This document shows, in pieces, positions 16,943-25,516 of a DNA stretch of 50,240 nucleotides. The DNA lies in the NCBI RefSeq assembly GCF_037137075.1, contig NZ_JBBBNV010000030.1, positions 1 to 50,240 of the forward strand, read 5' to 3'. Origin of the DNA: JBBBNV01 sp037137075 (GTDB taxonomy: Bacteria > Bacillota > Bacilli > Paenibacillales > NBRC-103111). The notes beneath the pieces were generated by a model. It made no database searches, was not told the DNA's origin, and saw nothing but the letters and a program-made list of their open reading frames with translations. Position 1 is the first letter of the stretch. Each line of letters begins with the position of its first letter. Position numbers and translations under genes: made by a program.

Positions 16943-17622
16943 CAGCAAAGCAGAGCATGGAAGAAACAGTAGGGAAAATCAAGTGGGATAGCCAGGGGCT
17001 TGTGCCTGCTATCGTACAGGATGCCGTCAGCCATGAGGTGCTGATGATGGCCTATATGAATGCAGAGTCGCTGCGCAAAACAGCGGAAAGCGGCCAAACC
17101 TGGTTCTGGAGCCGTTCCCGCGAAGAGCTGTGGAATAAAGGCGCTACCAGCGGCCATGTCCAGCAGGTTGTTTCGCTGGCATATGACTGTGATGGGGATA
17201 CGCTTCTGGTGAAGGTGCTTCAAACCGGACCGGCCTGCCACACCGGAAAATACAGCTGCTTCTTCAATGAGGTTGCCGTAGGCAGCGAGAACGAGCCTAC
17301 GGCGGCTGGCAGCGGCGAGGAACGCTTCGCGATGCTGAGCAAGCTGGAGGCGGTCATCGCCCAGCGCGATGCTGAACGTCCGGAAGGCGCCTATACGACC
17401 TATTTGTTTGAAAAAGGGGTCGACAAAATTCTGAAAAAGGTCGGCGAAGAAACGGCGGAAGTCATTATCGCCGCCAAAAACAAGGATAACGATGAGCTTC
17501 GTTATGAAGCGAGCGACCTGATTTTCCACCTGCTGGTGCTGCTGCGCGAGCGCAAGCTGCCGCTGGACGAGCTGATGCGGGAGCTGGAGCGCCGCCATCT
17601 CAATAAGCCGGAGAAGAAGTAG
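16939..17622 (+). CDS. hisI: Bifunctional PRA-CH / PRA-PH (HisIE)
   Basis: A 227-residue fusion. The N-terminal half is phosphoribosyl-AMP cyclohydrolase: WSRSREELWNKGATSGH, metal-binding DCDGD, and zinc Cys in ACHTGKYSCF. The C-terminal half (from about 130) is phosphoribosyl-ATP pyrophosphohydrolase: YTTYLFEKGVDKILKKVGEE with the MazG-like EExxE...D helices. It does steps 2 and 3 of the pathway. ATG overlaps the hisF stop. Confidence 0.97.
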   Translation: MTAKQSMEETVGKIKWDSQGLVPAIVQDAVSHEVLMMAYMNAESLRKTAESGQTWFWSRSREELWNKGATSGHVQQVVSLAYDCDGDTLLVKVLQTGPACHTGKYSCFFNEVAVGSENEPTAAGSGEERFAMLSKLEAVIAQRDAERPEGAYTTYLFEKGVDKILKKVGEETAEVIIAAKNKDNDELRYEASDLIFHLLVLLRERKLPLDELMRELERRHLNKPEKK

Positions 17623-17639
17623 AAAGGCGGCGAAACGGC

Positions 17640-18461
17640 ATGTTTATTGATTATCATACGCATCATGCCAGATGCGGACATGCTTCGGGGAGCCTGGAGG
17701 AATACGTGCTGCGCGGGATCGAAATCGGTCTGGCGCAGCTTGGTTTGTCCGATCATATGCCGCTGCTGCATGTTGATCCGGCGACATATTTGCCGGGGAT
17801 GGCGATGCCGATGCAGGAGCTTCCGCAGTATGTTGATGAGGCGTTCCGCCTGAAGGAACAATATAAAGAGCACATCGACATCCGTGTCGGTCTTGAAGGA
17901 GACTATATTGAAGGCTGGGAAGCGGAAATCGAACGTATTGTGAGGGCGTACCCATGGGATTATGTCATCGGGTCCGTCCATTTTCTCGGGGAGTGGGACA
18001 TCTCTGATTCCCGCCAGCTTGCAGGCTGGGAGGGCAAGGATGTGCTTGAGGTTTACAAGCAGTATTATGATGCCGTCCAGAAGGCCGCGCGTACAGGCTA
18101 TTATGATTACATCGGGCATGTGGATGTCATTAAACGCTTCGGCTACCGCCCGCCGCAAGCGCAGTGGGATAACGAGGTGCTGGCCCTGGAGCGGGAAACG
18201 CTCGATGTAATTCAGGCAAGCGGCCTGGCGATGGAGCTGAACGCTTCCGGACTCCGGATGCCGGTGGAGGAAATGTTCCCGAGCCGCCGCATCCTGGAAT
18301 ACGCTCACCGAATCGGGCTTCCGCTTACGATCGGCTCGGATGCGCATCAGCCGGAACGGCTGGCGCAATATTTGGATCAGGCGGCTGCGCTGCTGAGGGA
18401 GGTCGGCTTTACGGAGCTGGCTACTTTTCGGAACCGCCGGCGGGAAATGGTGCAACTTTAG
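17640..18461 (+). CDS. hisJ: Histidinol-phosphatase, PHP family
   Basis: A 273-residue PHP metallo-phosphoesterase that releases histidinol from histidinol phosphate. Metal ligands are visible in DYHTHHARCGHASG, LEGDYIEG, SVHFLGEWDIS, GHVDVIKRFG and the final IGSDAHQPERL. It starts 17 nt after hisIE with AAAGGCGG and completes the operon. The only missing step is the HisC aminotransferase, which must be encoded elsewhere. Confidence 0.94.
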   Translation: MFIDYHTHHARCGHASGSLEEYVLRGIEIGLAQLGLSDHMPLLHVDPATYLPGMAMPMQELPQYVDEAFRLKEQYKEHIDIRVGLEGDYIEGWEAEIERIVRAYPWDYVIGSVHFLGEWDISDSRQLAGWEGKDVLEVYKQYYDAVQKAARTGYYDYIGHVDVIKRFGYRPPQAQWDNEVLALERETLDVIQASGLAMELNASGLRMPVEEMFPSRRILEYAHRIGLPLTIGSDAHQPERLAQYLDQAAALLREVGFTELATFRNRRREMVQL

Positions 18462-18520
18462 GCCGGCTCGGACGTAAAAACGAGTATCCGGATGAAGGCG
18501 AACTGTCACCAAGTTGTCTA

Positions 18521-18549
18521 TTAATTTTAGCGTGCTAAAGAGTTATAAT
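18521..18549 (+). promoter_or_regulatory. Likely prs promoter with spacer palindrome
   Basis: TATAAT (18544-18549) is a consensus -10; the -35 at 18521-18526 (TTAATT) is weak at 17-nt spacing. Between them sits a perfect 6-2-6 palindrome, TTTAGC-GT-GCTAAA (18526-18539), a good place for a repressor. The binding factor is unknown. Confidence 0.5.
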
Positions 18550-18589
18550 AATAACGATAAGTAAAGCGAGTCTTTTTGGGAGGTTTATC

Positions 18590-19543
18590 ATGTTCGATAG
18601 GGAAAAGCTTAAAATTTTTTCGGGTTCTTCAAATCCGCGCTTGGCCGAACGTATCTGTCAGGAGCTGGGCCAGCCGATGGGGAAAATTAAATTGTCCCGG
18701 TTTAAAAGCGGTGAAGTTTATTGTCACTATGAGGAAACGATCCGTAACTGCGACGTGTTTCTGGTTCAAACCTTTTCAGACCCGATCAATGAGCACTTTG
18801 TCGAACTGCTGGTCATGATCGATGCGGCCAAACGGGCTTCCGCCCGCACTATAAACCTGATTATCCCTTACTATGGCTATTCCCGCCAAGAGCGCAAGGC
18901 AGCGCCTCGCGAGCCGATTTCGGCCAAGCTGGTTGCCGATGTATTGACGACCGCCGGCGCAACCCGCGTGCTGTCGATGGATCTTCATGCCCCTGCGATT
19001 CAAGGCTTCTTCAATATTCCGGTGGACCATTTGACGGCGCTGGATTTAATCAGTGACTACATTATCAAGAAAAACATTTCCAATCCGGTTGTCGTATCGC
19101 CGGATGCCGGCCGGGCAACAACGGCTGAGAACCTGGCGAACATCCTCAACGCTCCGTTTGCCATGATGATCAAGAAGCGTCCGGCTCATAATGAATCGGT
19201 CATCACTCACGTCATCGGTGAGGTGAAAGGACAAACCCCGATTATTATCGAGGACCTTATCGATACCGGCACCACCATTGTCAATGTTGTAGAAAGCCTC
19301 AAGGAACGCGGGGCGAATGACGTGCTCGTCTGTGCCACCCACCCGGTATTCTCCGGACCGGCGCTGCAGCGTCTGGATCATCCGAGCATCAGCGAGGTTG
19401 TCATTACCGATTCCATCGCGCTGCCGGATAACCATTCTTCACGTTTTAAGGTGCTCAGTGTGGCACATCTGTTCTCCGACGCAATCCGTATTATTATGCA
19501 GGGCGGGTCGCTTAGCACCTTGTTTAAATACGGCGGGGTCTAG
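18590..19543 (+). CDS. prs: Ribose-phosphate pyrophosphokinase (PRPP synthase)
   Basis: A 317-residue class I PRPP synthetase making PRPP from ribose-5-phosphate and ATP for nucleotides, histidine and tryptophan. Visible: SGSSNPRLAERI at the start, the flexible loop YYGYSRQERKAAPREPISAK, the metal-binding DLHAPAIQGFF, the VVSPDAGR loop, and the PRPP motif IIIEDLIDTGTTI. ATG follows GGGAGG. It lies just behind the histidine operon, which consumes PRPP, but appears to have its own promoter. In Bacillus prs usually sits with gcaD, so this placement differs. Confidence 0.97.
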   Translation: MFDREKLKIFSGSSNPRLAERICQELGQPMGKIKLSRFKSGEVYCHYEETIRNCDVFLVQTFSDPINEHFVELLVMIDAAKRASARTINLIIPYYGYSRQERKAAPREPISAKLVADVLTTAGATRVLSMDLHAPAIQGFFNIPVDHLTALDLISDYIIKKNISNPVVVSPDAGRATTAENLANILNAPFAMMIKKRPAHNESVITHVIGEVKGQTPIIIEDLIDTGTTIVNVVESLKERGANDVLVCATHPVFSGPALQRLDHPSISEVVITDSIALPDNHSSRFKVLSVAHLFSDAIRIIMQGGSLSTLFKYGGV

Positions 19544-19573
19544 TACTTACATACTAGTCTTCCTTCCAAAAGC

Positions 19574-19601
19574 GGCTCGAATTGCTTAGGCAATTCGGGC
19601 C
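19574..19601 (+). other. Hairpin in the prs-TPR spacer
   Basis: A 12-bp stem with one G-T pair: CGAATTGC (19578-19585) and GCAATTCG (19590-19597) around TTAG, extended by GGC/GCC. No T run follows. It lies just upstream of an extended -10, so it may be an operator or a weak terminator. Confidence 0.55.
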
Positions 19602-19606
19602 GACTA

Positions 19607-19615
19607 TGTTATACT
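19607..19615 (+). promoter_or_regulatory. Extended -10 promoter of the TPR gene
   Basis: TGTTATACT: extended -10 TG plus TATACT (19610-19615). No good -35; the hairpin occupies that region. About 38 nt before the chosen start codon. Confidence 0.45.
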
Positions 19616-19653
19616 GTGAAATGAGCATTCTGCAGCTGGGAGGTGCCTTGCAT

Positions 19654-21399
19654 ATGGCAGAGAAGAAGCGGTTGGCGGGTTCGCCAAAACCGAAAGTTAT
19701 TCCAATCACGATGGACGCCACGTTCTTTTTTGAAAGAGCGGTTCAGTCCCTGGACCGTCATCATTATGATAAGGCATTGAAGTATTTCCGCAGGGCTGCG
19801 GAATATGAGCCGAACAATCCGGTGAACCACTGCAATCTGGCCGGCATTTTATCAGAGATGGGCAACTATCAGGAATCTAACCGGATTCTCCAGAAGATTG
19901 TGGACGACATTGATCCGGCGATGACGGAATGTCATTTCTATATGGCGAACAACTACGCCAACATGGACGATTTCGAACAGGCGGAACGGTCGATTGTCAC
20001 TTATTTGGAGAATGATCCGGATGGTCATTATTTGGATGAGGCCGAAGAGATGATGGAGCTGCTTGCCTATGAGCTGGACCGTCCCGCCCGCCTGACCTCT
20101 ATCAAGAGCCGGGAAGGGCTGTTTGAGCATGACAAAGCCCGCAGCTTGCTGGAGGAAGGCAAGTTCTCGGAAGCTGTCCGGCTGCTTGAGGAAATTATCC
20201 ATAAGCAGCCTGATTTTACAGCAGCGCGTAATAATCTGGCTTTGGCCTACTATTATATGGGCCAGTTCGAGAAGTCGATGGCGACCATCAGAAGGGTGCT
20301 GGAGCTGGAACCTGGCAATTTGCACGCGCTGTGCAATCTGGCCATTTTTTATCAGCACTTTGGGGATGAGGCGCTTCTCGGGGAACTCACGGCTTTGTTG
20401 TGCAAGATGGTGCCGTATCATCAGGACCATGTGTTCAAGCTGGCAACCACAATGGGTATTCTGAGCCAGCATGAAGCGGCTTACCGGCTGTTTAAGCGGC
20501 TGCTTAAAGCGGGCGAAGGCGTATCGGAGCCCTGCTTGTTTCACTATACGGCGGTGGCCGCCTACAATATCGGCCGCAAAGAGGAAGCATACCGGCTGTG
20601 GAAGCAGACCGAAAAGCTGGACCCGGCTTCGGAAATTCCGCGCTTCTATATGAATCAGATAAAGCAGACTTCGTTAAGCGGAGAGCCTGTGCGGCTGAGC
20701 TACCATTATCATCTGCCTTTCGAAGAGCAGTTCAAGCTGATTGAGCGCTCGACGGAAGGAATACCGGATCATATGAAACGCGATCCGCTGGTCCGATCTT
20801 CGTTTTTCTGGGCGCTGCGCCATGGAGACAAGGAGACGAAGCTTCAGGTGATTCAGGCGCTGGGCCTTATTGCTGATGCCGAAGTGGAAGATGCGCTGCG
20901 GGCATTCCTGCTGCTGCCGGACGAGGACGATTATTTGAAGAAGGTGGCCTTGTTTGTGCTGAGAAGCATGGATGCGGGCGAGCCGGTCCATGCCGTGATG
21001 AACGGCAAAAGCACCGTGATTGAATCCGCTCCGTGGTCGCCTAACTTGCCGGTCTGGAAGCCGAACTGGCAAAGTGTTCTGGAAACAGCGCTCCGAGCAA
21101 TGGAAAAGCGCTATGATATTGTCGAGCAGCACGATTTGGAAACGTTGTGGGTCGAGTTCCTGTCCAGAATGTATCCGCATGAGCCCAAAATCGGCAATAT
21201 TGACGGCTGGGCGGCGGCTCTGGAATATTTGACCGCCAAGATGCACCGCCGTGAAATCTCGTATCCCGAGGTGGCGGAGCGGTACAGCATCTCCGTGTCC
21301 ACTGCACGCAAATATGTGAAGCAAATCGATGAGGCTTGCGGCTTGAAGCAGAAGATGCAAGCCATTTTTCCCAAGCTGTCTTCGATAGAAACGATATAA
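19654..21399 (+). CDS. TPR-repeat protein with C-terminal HTH-like segment
   Basis: A 581-residue soluble protein. Several tetratricopeptide repeats are visible: ALKYFRRAAEYEPNNPVNHC, ARNNLALAYYYMGQFEKSMA, and the AYNIGRKEEAYRLWKQTEKL unit. Next comes a region of short alpha-helical repeats (about 380-450, HEAT-like: LQVIQALGLIADAEVEDALR). The C-terminal end, EVAERYSISVSTARKYVKQI, reads like a helix-turn-helix. No catalytic motif, no signal peptide. ATG 19654 follows GGGAGGTG with 8-nt spacing; an upstream open frame (19582) lacks a site. A scaffold or regulatory adaptor is possible; function unknown. Confidence 0.85.
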   Translation: MAEKKRLAGSPKPKVIPITMDATFFFERAVQSLDRHHYDKALKYFRRAAEYEPNNPVNHCNLAGILSEMGNYQESNRILQKIVDDIDPAMTECHFYMANNYANMDDFEQAERSIVTYLENDPDGHYLDEAEEMMELLAYELDRPARLTSIKSREGLFEHDKARSLLEEGKFSEAVRLLEEIIHKQPDFTAARNNLALAYYYMGQFEKSMATIRRVLELEPGNLHALCNLAIFYQHFGDEALLGELTALLCKMVPYHQDHVFKLATTMGILSQHEAAYRLFKRLLKAGEGVSEPCLFHYTAVAAYNIGRKEEAYRLWKQTEKLDPASEIPRFYMNQIKQTSLSGEPVRLSYHYHLPFEEQFKLIERSTEGIPDHMKRDPLVRSSFFWALRHGDKETKLQVIQALGLIADAEVEDALRAFLLLPDEDDYLKKVALFVLRSMDAGEPVHAVMNGKSTVIESAPWSPNLPVWKPNWQSVLETALRAMEKRYDIVEQHDLETLWVEFLSRMYPHEPKIGNIDGWAAALEYLTAKMHRREISYPEVAERYSISVSTARKYVKQIDEACGLKQKMQAIFPKLSSIETI

Positions 21400-21451
21400 T
21401 CATCACAATGGAAGCAACACAAGCTAGCCCATTACAGGAGGGAGATTCGAT

Positions 21452-22405
21452 ATGTACAAAACGATTGTAATTGGAACAGGACCAGCCGGACTGACTGCCG
21501 CTATTTATTTGGCCCGTGCCAATCTGAACCCGCTGGTTATTGAAGGTCCCGAGCCGGGCGGCCAGCTGACAACAACGACGGAAGTTGAGAATTTCCCGGG
21601 CTTTGTGAACGGCATTATGGGTCCCGAGCTGATGGACAATATGCGCAAGCAGGCCGAGCGCTTCGGTGCGGAATTCCGTACCGGCTGGGTCAACAAGGTA
21701 GATATGTCCAAACGCCCGTTTACATTAACCGTTGAGGGCCAAGGCGAGCTTCAGGCGGAGACGCTGATTATCTCTACCGGGGCATCGGCCAAATATCTCG
21801 GCATTCCGGGTGAAAAGGATAACGTCGGCCGCGGGGTAAGCACCTGCGCCACGTGTGACGGCTTCTTCTTCCGCGGTAAAAAAATTATCGTCATCGGCGG
21901 GGGAGACTCGGCGATGGAAGAAGCGAATTTCTTGACCCGCTTTGCAAGTGAAGTGCGTGTTGTGAACCGCCGCAGTGAGCTTCGTGCCTCCAAAATTATG
22001 CAGGATCGCGCGCGTGAGAACGCGAAGGTGACATGGTCGCTGGATGTGACTCCGCTTGAGGTGCTTGCCGGAGATAGAGGGGTCACCGGCTTGAAGGTCA
22101 AAAATAACGCTACCGGTGCAGAGGAAGTGCTGGAAACTGACGGCGTGTTTGTCGCCATTGGTCATACTCCGAATACGAAGTTTCTGGACGGGCAGCTGGC
22201 CACCGATGAGCTGGGCTACCTTCTCGTGAAGCCGGGCACTTCGGAGACGGATGTTCCGGGCGTGTTTGCGTGCGGCGACGTGCAGGATCACCGGTACCGC
22301 CAAGCTATTACAGCGGCAGGCAGCGGCTGTATGGCGGCTCTGGATTGTGAGAAATTCCTGGAAGGAAATTCCGTGCATGATTGGAGCCAATCCATCTCGA
22401 AGTAA
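21452..22405 (+). CDS. trxB: Thioredoxin-disulfide reductase
   Basis: A 317-residue FAD/NADPH flavoenzyme that reduces thioredoxin. FAD-binding GTGPAG at about 9-14; redox pair Cys132-Ala-Thr-Cys135 in CATCDGFFF; NADPH-binding IGGGDSAMEEA at about 148-158; C-terminal FAD motif GVFACGDVQDHRYRQAITAA. ATG after AGGAGGGAG. In Bacillus trxB also precedes the rapZ-yvcK-whiA-crh group, so this continues a conserved neighbourhood, here with glcK in between. Confidence 0.97.
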   Translation: MYKTIVIGTGPAGLTAAIYLARANLNPLVIEGPEPGGQLTTTTEVENFPGFVNGIMGPELMDNMRKQAERFGAEFRTGWVNKVDMSKRPFTLTVEGQGELQAETLIISTGASAKYLGIPGEKDNVGRGVSTCATCDGFFFRGKKIIVIGGGDSAMEEANFLTRFASEVRVVNRRSELRASKIMQDRARENAKVTWSLDVTPLEVLAGDRGVTGLKVKNNATGAEEVLETDGVFVAIGHTPNTKFLDGQLATDELGYLLVKPGTSETDVPGVFACGDVQDHRYRQAITAAGSGCMAALDCEKFLEGNSVHDWSQSISK

Positions 22406-22598
22406 TTATATAGGCGTCTAATATAGGAGGAAAAGGCCCTGTTTACCGCTGCAATTGCTGAAGCCGGAGACAGGGCTGTTCCTTTGTTTGTGGCGGTTTA
22501 CCCAATCCTGGCAGGCGGCCGTTTCGTCTTGACCTCCAAGATGGGTTGCCTTATAGTTGGGAAAGAAGCAATTACTATTTGTACTTGAGGTGACTCGC

Positions 22599-23552
22599 GT
22601 GTCAGAGAAGATTTATATCGGCGTGGATTTGGGCGGGACGACGGTCAAGCTGGGTATTTGTACAGAAGAAGGAGAACTGCTCCACAAGTTTGAAGGACCG
22701 ACTGATGCGGAACAAGGACCGGAAACCGTTTTGAACCGTATTAATGAATACAGCCGGGCACTGGTGGGGAATTCCTCTTTTTCCTGGGATCAGGTTGCCG
22801 GTGTTGGCGCTGGAATTCCCGGCTTCATGGACATCGCAGAGGGTTTTGTCAAATTGTCTCCGAACTTTCCGGGCTTTGTGAACGTTCCGGTGAAGAAAGG
22901 GCTGGAAGAACGGTTCGGCAAGCCAGTCAAAATAAATAACGATGCCAATGTAGCTGTGCTGGGCGAGGCTTGGGCAGGTGCAGGCAAGGGCGTTTCTACG
23001 CTGGTATGCTATACCCTGGGCACAGGCGTTGGCGGCGGTGTCATTGTTGATGGCCGGTTGTGCACCGGCTTTGCAGGAATGGCGGGGGAGCTCGGCCATA
23101 TGCAAATTGTTCCTGATCTTGAAGCGATTCAGTGCGGTTGCGGTCAATACGGCTGCCTCGAAACCGTGTCTTCGGCAACAGGCATTATCCGTATGGCGAC
23201 CGATGCGGTTGAGCGCGGAGACAGCACTACATTAACAGAGCTGGGGTCCATCACAGCCAAGGATGTATTTGATGCGGCTAAGGCCGGGGATGAAGTGGCC
23301 TGCCGGATAGTTAACCGGGCGGCGTATTATTTGGGCCGGGCCATGGCGGCTGTCGCCGTGGTCATTAACCCGCAGCGCTTTATTGTTGGCGGCGGCGTGT
23401 CAGCAGCGGGCGATGTGCTGCTGGACCCCGTACGTGAAGTATTCAAGAAATATACGACCAATAAAGCAAATGAAGGCGTAGAAATTGTTCGGGCGCAGCT
23501 TGGGAATAGTGCGGGGGTTGTTGGCGCCGCCGGACTTATGCTCAGAGGCTAG
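22599..23552 (+). CDS. glcK: Glucokinase (ROK family)
   Basis: A 317-residue ROK-family sugar kinase, phosphorylating glucose to glucose-6-phosphate with ATP. ATP motif GVDLGGTTVKLG at the start; catalytic Asp in KINNDANVAVLGE; LGTGVGGGVIVDG; substrate His in GELGHMQI; zinc motif CGCGQYGCLET. GTG 22599 follows GAGGTGA and puts the ATP motif at the N-terminus; the earlier in-frame start (22557) has no site. It feeds the glycolytic operon at 31-38 kb. Confidence 0.93.
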   Translation: MSEKIYIGVDLGGTTVKLGICTEEGELLHKFEGPTDAEQGPETVLNRINEYSRALVGNSSFSWDQVAGVGAGIPGFMDIAEGFVKLSPNFPGFVNVPVKKGLEERFGKPVKINNDANVAVLGEAWAGAGKGVSTLVCYTLGTGVGGGVIVDGRLCTGFAGMAGELGHMQIVPDLEAIQCGCGQYGCLETVSSATGIIRMATDAVERGDSTTLTELGSITAKDVFDAAKAGDEVACRIVNRAAYYLGRAMAAVAVVINPQRFIVGGGVSAAGDVLLDPVREVFKKYTTNKANEGVEIVRAQLGNSAGVVGAAGLMLRG

Positions 23553-23626
23553 CATATCTTGAAGCAAGGATATCGGGCTGGATGCCGCCGCTTCGGGCTG
23601 GTTTCTACAGAGGGGAGGGGACCGGA

Positions 23627-24514
23627 ATGGAGGAGGAATGGCCGCTGGGTAAGCTGGTCATCATTACAGGAATGTCCGGGGCAGGCAAAACCATTGCTGT
23701 TCAAAGCCTGGAGGATTTAGGCTTTTTCTGTGTGGATAATTTGCCCCCCGTGCTGATCCCCAAGTTTGCTGAGCTGATCGAGCAATCGCAGGGGAATATT
23801 GCAAAAGTGGCGCTGGTCATCGACCTGCGCGGACGGGAGTTTTTTGATGCGCTGACCGAGTCTCTCCGGTACTTGAAAGAAAATTCCGCGCTGACGTACG
23901 AAATTTTGTTTCTGGATGCAGTGGATACGGTACTCGTTCAGCGCTACAAGGAAAGCCGGAGAAGGCATCCACTGGCGCAGGAGGGCTCTCCGCTTAGCGG
24001 GATTCAGGCGGAACGCCGCCTTCTGGAGGAGCTGAAGGGCATGGCGACGCAGGTGATTGACACCAGCAGCCTGAAGCCGGTTCAGCTGAAGGAGAAAATC
24101 GCCGCCCGCTTTACGAACGCCGGTCAGAATCGTATCGCAGTCAACGTCATGTCCTTCGGATTCAAATATGGCATGCCGATCGACGCCGATCTGATTTTTG
24201 ACGTTCGTTTTTTGCCTAACCCTCACTATATCGATGAACTGCGGCCGAATACGGGACTGGATAAGGACGTGTACGACTATGTGATGAAATGGGAGGAAAC
24301 GCAGGAGTTTCTGACCAAGCTCGTCGACATGTTGAAATTCCTGATTCCGCGGTTTGAGAAGGAAGGCAAGAGCCAGGCTGTCATCGGAATCGGCTGTACC
24401 GGCGGGAAGCACCGTTCCGTTGCGATTGCGGAATACCTGAGTAAAACGCTGGTACAGCATGAAGCGGAGGTCGTCCGGGTAAGCCACCGGGATGCGGACA
24501 AAGACAGACGATAA
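23627..24514 (+). CDS. rapZ: RNase adapter / nucleotide-binding protein RapZ (YvcJ)
   Basis: A 295-residue P-loop protein (Walker A GMSGAGKT at 15-22). The C-terminal domain has the conserved IGIGCTGGKHRSVAIAEYL. In E. coli RapZ guides RNase E to the sRNA GlmZ; the Bacillus YvcJ role is less clear and includes GTP hydrolysis and competence effects. ATG 23627 follows GGGGAGGGGA. First gene of the rapZ-yvcK-whiA-crh block, separated from yvcK by only a few nucleotides. Confidence 0.95.
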   Translation: MEEEWPLGKLVIITGMSGAGKTIAVQSLEDLGFFCVDNLPPVLIPKFAELIEQSQGNIAKVALVIDLRGREFFDALTESLRYLKENSALTYEILFLDAVDTVLVQRYKESRRRHPLAQEGSPLSGIQAERRLLEELKGMATQVIDTSSLKPVQLKEKIAARFTNAGQNRIAVNVMSFGFKYGMPIDADLIFDVRFLPNPHYIDELRPNTGLDKDVYDYVMKWEETQEFLTKLVDMLKFLIPRFEKEGKSQAVIGIGCTGGKHRSVAIAEYLSKTLVQHEAEVVRVSHRDADKDRR

Positions 24515-24526
24515 GAGGTGAGCGAA

Positions 24527-25510
24527 GTGGATCGGGAGTTGAACAGCGAGCTTCCACGCATTGTCGTCATTGGAGGCGGCACGGGGTTGTCGGTCATGCT
24601 TCGCGGACTGAAGGAAAAACCGATCGATATTACTGCCATTGTCACTGTCGCTGATGACGGCGGGAGCTCCGGGATTCTGCGATCCGAGCTTCAAATGCCG
24701 CCGCCCGGCGATATCCGTAACGTGATTAGCGCGCTGGCTGAGGCGGAGCCGATGCTCTCCCGCATGCTTCAGCACCGCTTCAGTACAGGCGCGGGTTTAG
24801 CTGGTCATAGTTTGGGGAATCTTATACTTGCTGCAATGAAGGAGATTACCGGAGATTTCGTAACGGGCATCAAGCAGTTGAGCCGCGTGCTCGCTGTGCG
24901 GGGCCGTGTGCTTCCGGCGGCCAATCAATCGATTGTGCTCAAGGCCTGCATGAAGGACGGGCGCCTGATTGAAGGAGAATCGCAAATCCCCAAAGCTGGC
25001 GGAGCCATTCACCGGGTATTTATCGAGCCTTCGGATGTATCCCCTCTTGATGAAGCGCTGGACGCCCTTCGGGAGGCGGATGCGATTCTGATCGGGCCGG
25101 GAAGCTTGTACACCAGCATCATGCCAAATCTGCTTGTCCCGGGGCTTTCGGAAATGATAGAGAAGTCGCAAGCGGTCAAGATTTTTGTATGCAATGTTAT
25201 GACGCAGCCCGGGGAGACGGACGGCTTCACGGTCAGTGATCACCTGCAGGCAATCGAGGACCACGTCGGCTGTCTGCATCTGGACTATGTGATTGTCAAT
25301 GATGGTCCGATTCCGCCCGAGGTTGAAAACAAATATGCCGAAAAAGGCGCGAAGGCGGTCAAGCTGGATCTGGAACGCGTTCTGGAAAAAGGCTGTGCGG
25401 TCATCGCGGATAAGCTTGTGCTGCACCGGACGTATTTGCGTCATGATGCAAACCGGCTCAGTGAACAGATCTATAAGCTGGTAGCGGGCCGGGAGGAAGA
25501 AAAGAGGTGA
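24527..25510 (+). CDS. yvcK: Gluconeogenesis factor YvcK
   Basis: A 327-residue protein of the YvcK/CofD-like fold. In Bacillus it binds UDP-sugars and is needed for growth and cell shape on gluconeogenic carbon. The N-terminal IVVIGGGTGLSVMLRGLK and VTVADDGGSSGILRSEL are diagnostic, as is ILIGPGSLYTSIMPNLLV. GTG 24527 is preferred because AGAGGTGA serves as its site; GTG 24518 overlaps that site. Functionally linked to RapZ and peptidoglycan precursor control. Confidence 0.95.
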   Translation: MDRELNSELPRIVVIGGGTGLSVMLRGLKEKPIDITAIVTVADDGGSSGILRSELQMPPPGDIRNVISALAEAEPMLSRMLQHRFSTGAGLAGHSLGNLILAAMKEITGDFVTGIKQLSRVLAVRGRVLPAANQSIVLKACMKDGRLIEGESQIPKAGGAIHRVFIEPSDVSPLDEALDALREADAILIGPGSLYTSIMPNLLVPGLSEMIEKSQAVKIFVCNVMTQPGETDGFTVSDHLQAIEDHVGCLHLDYVIVNDGPIPPEVENKYAEKGAKAVKLDLERVLEKGCAVIADKLVLHRTYLRHDANRLSEQIYKLVAGREEEKR

Positions 25511-25516
25511 GGGCTT

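Noticed and set aside
22430..22480. Terminator after trxB
   Set aside because: GCCCTGT/ACAGGGC can pair but the loop is 27 nt and no T run follows directly, so I do not call it.
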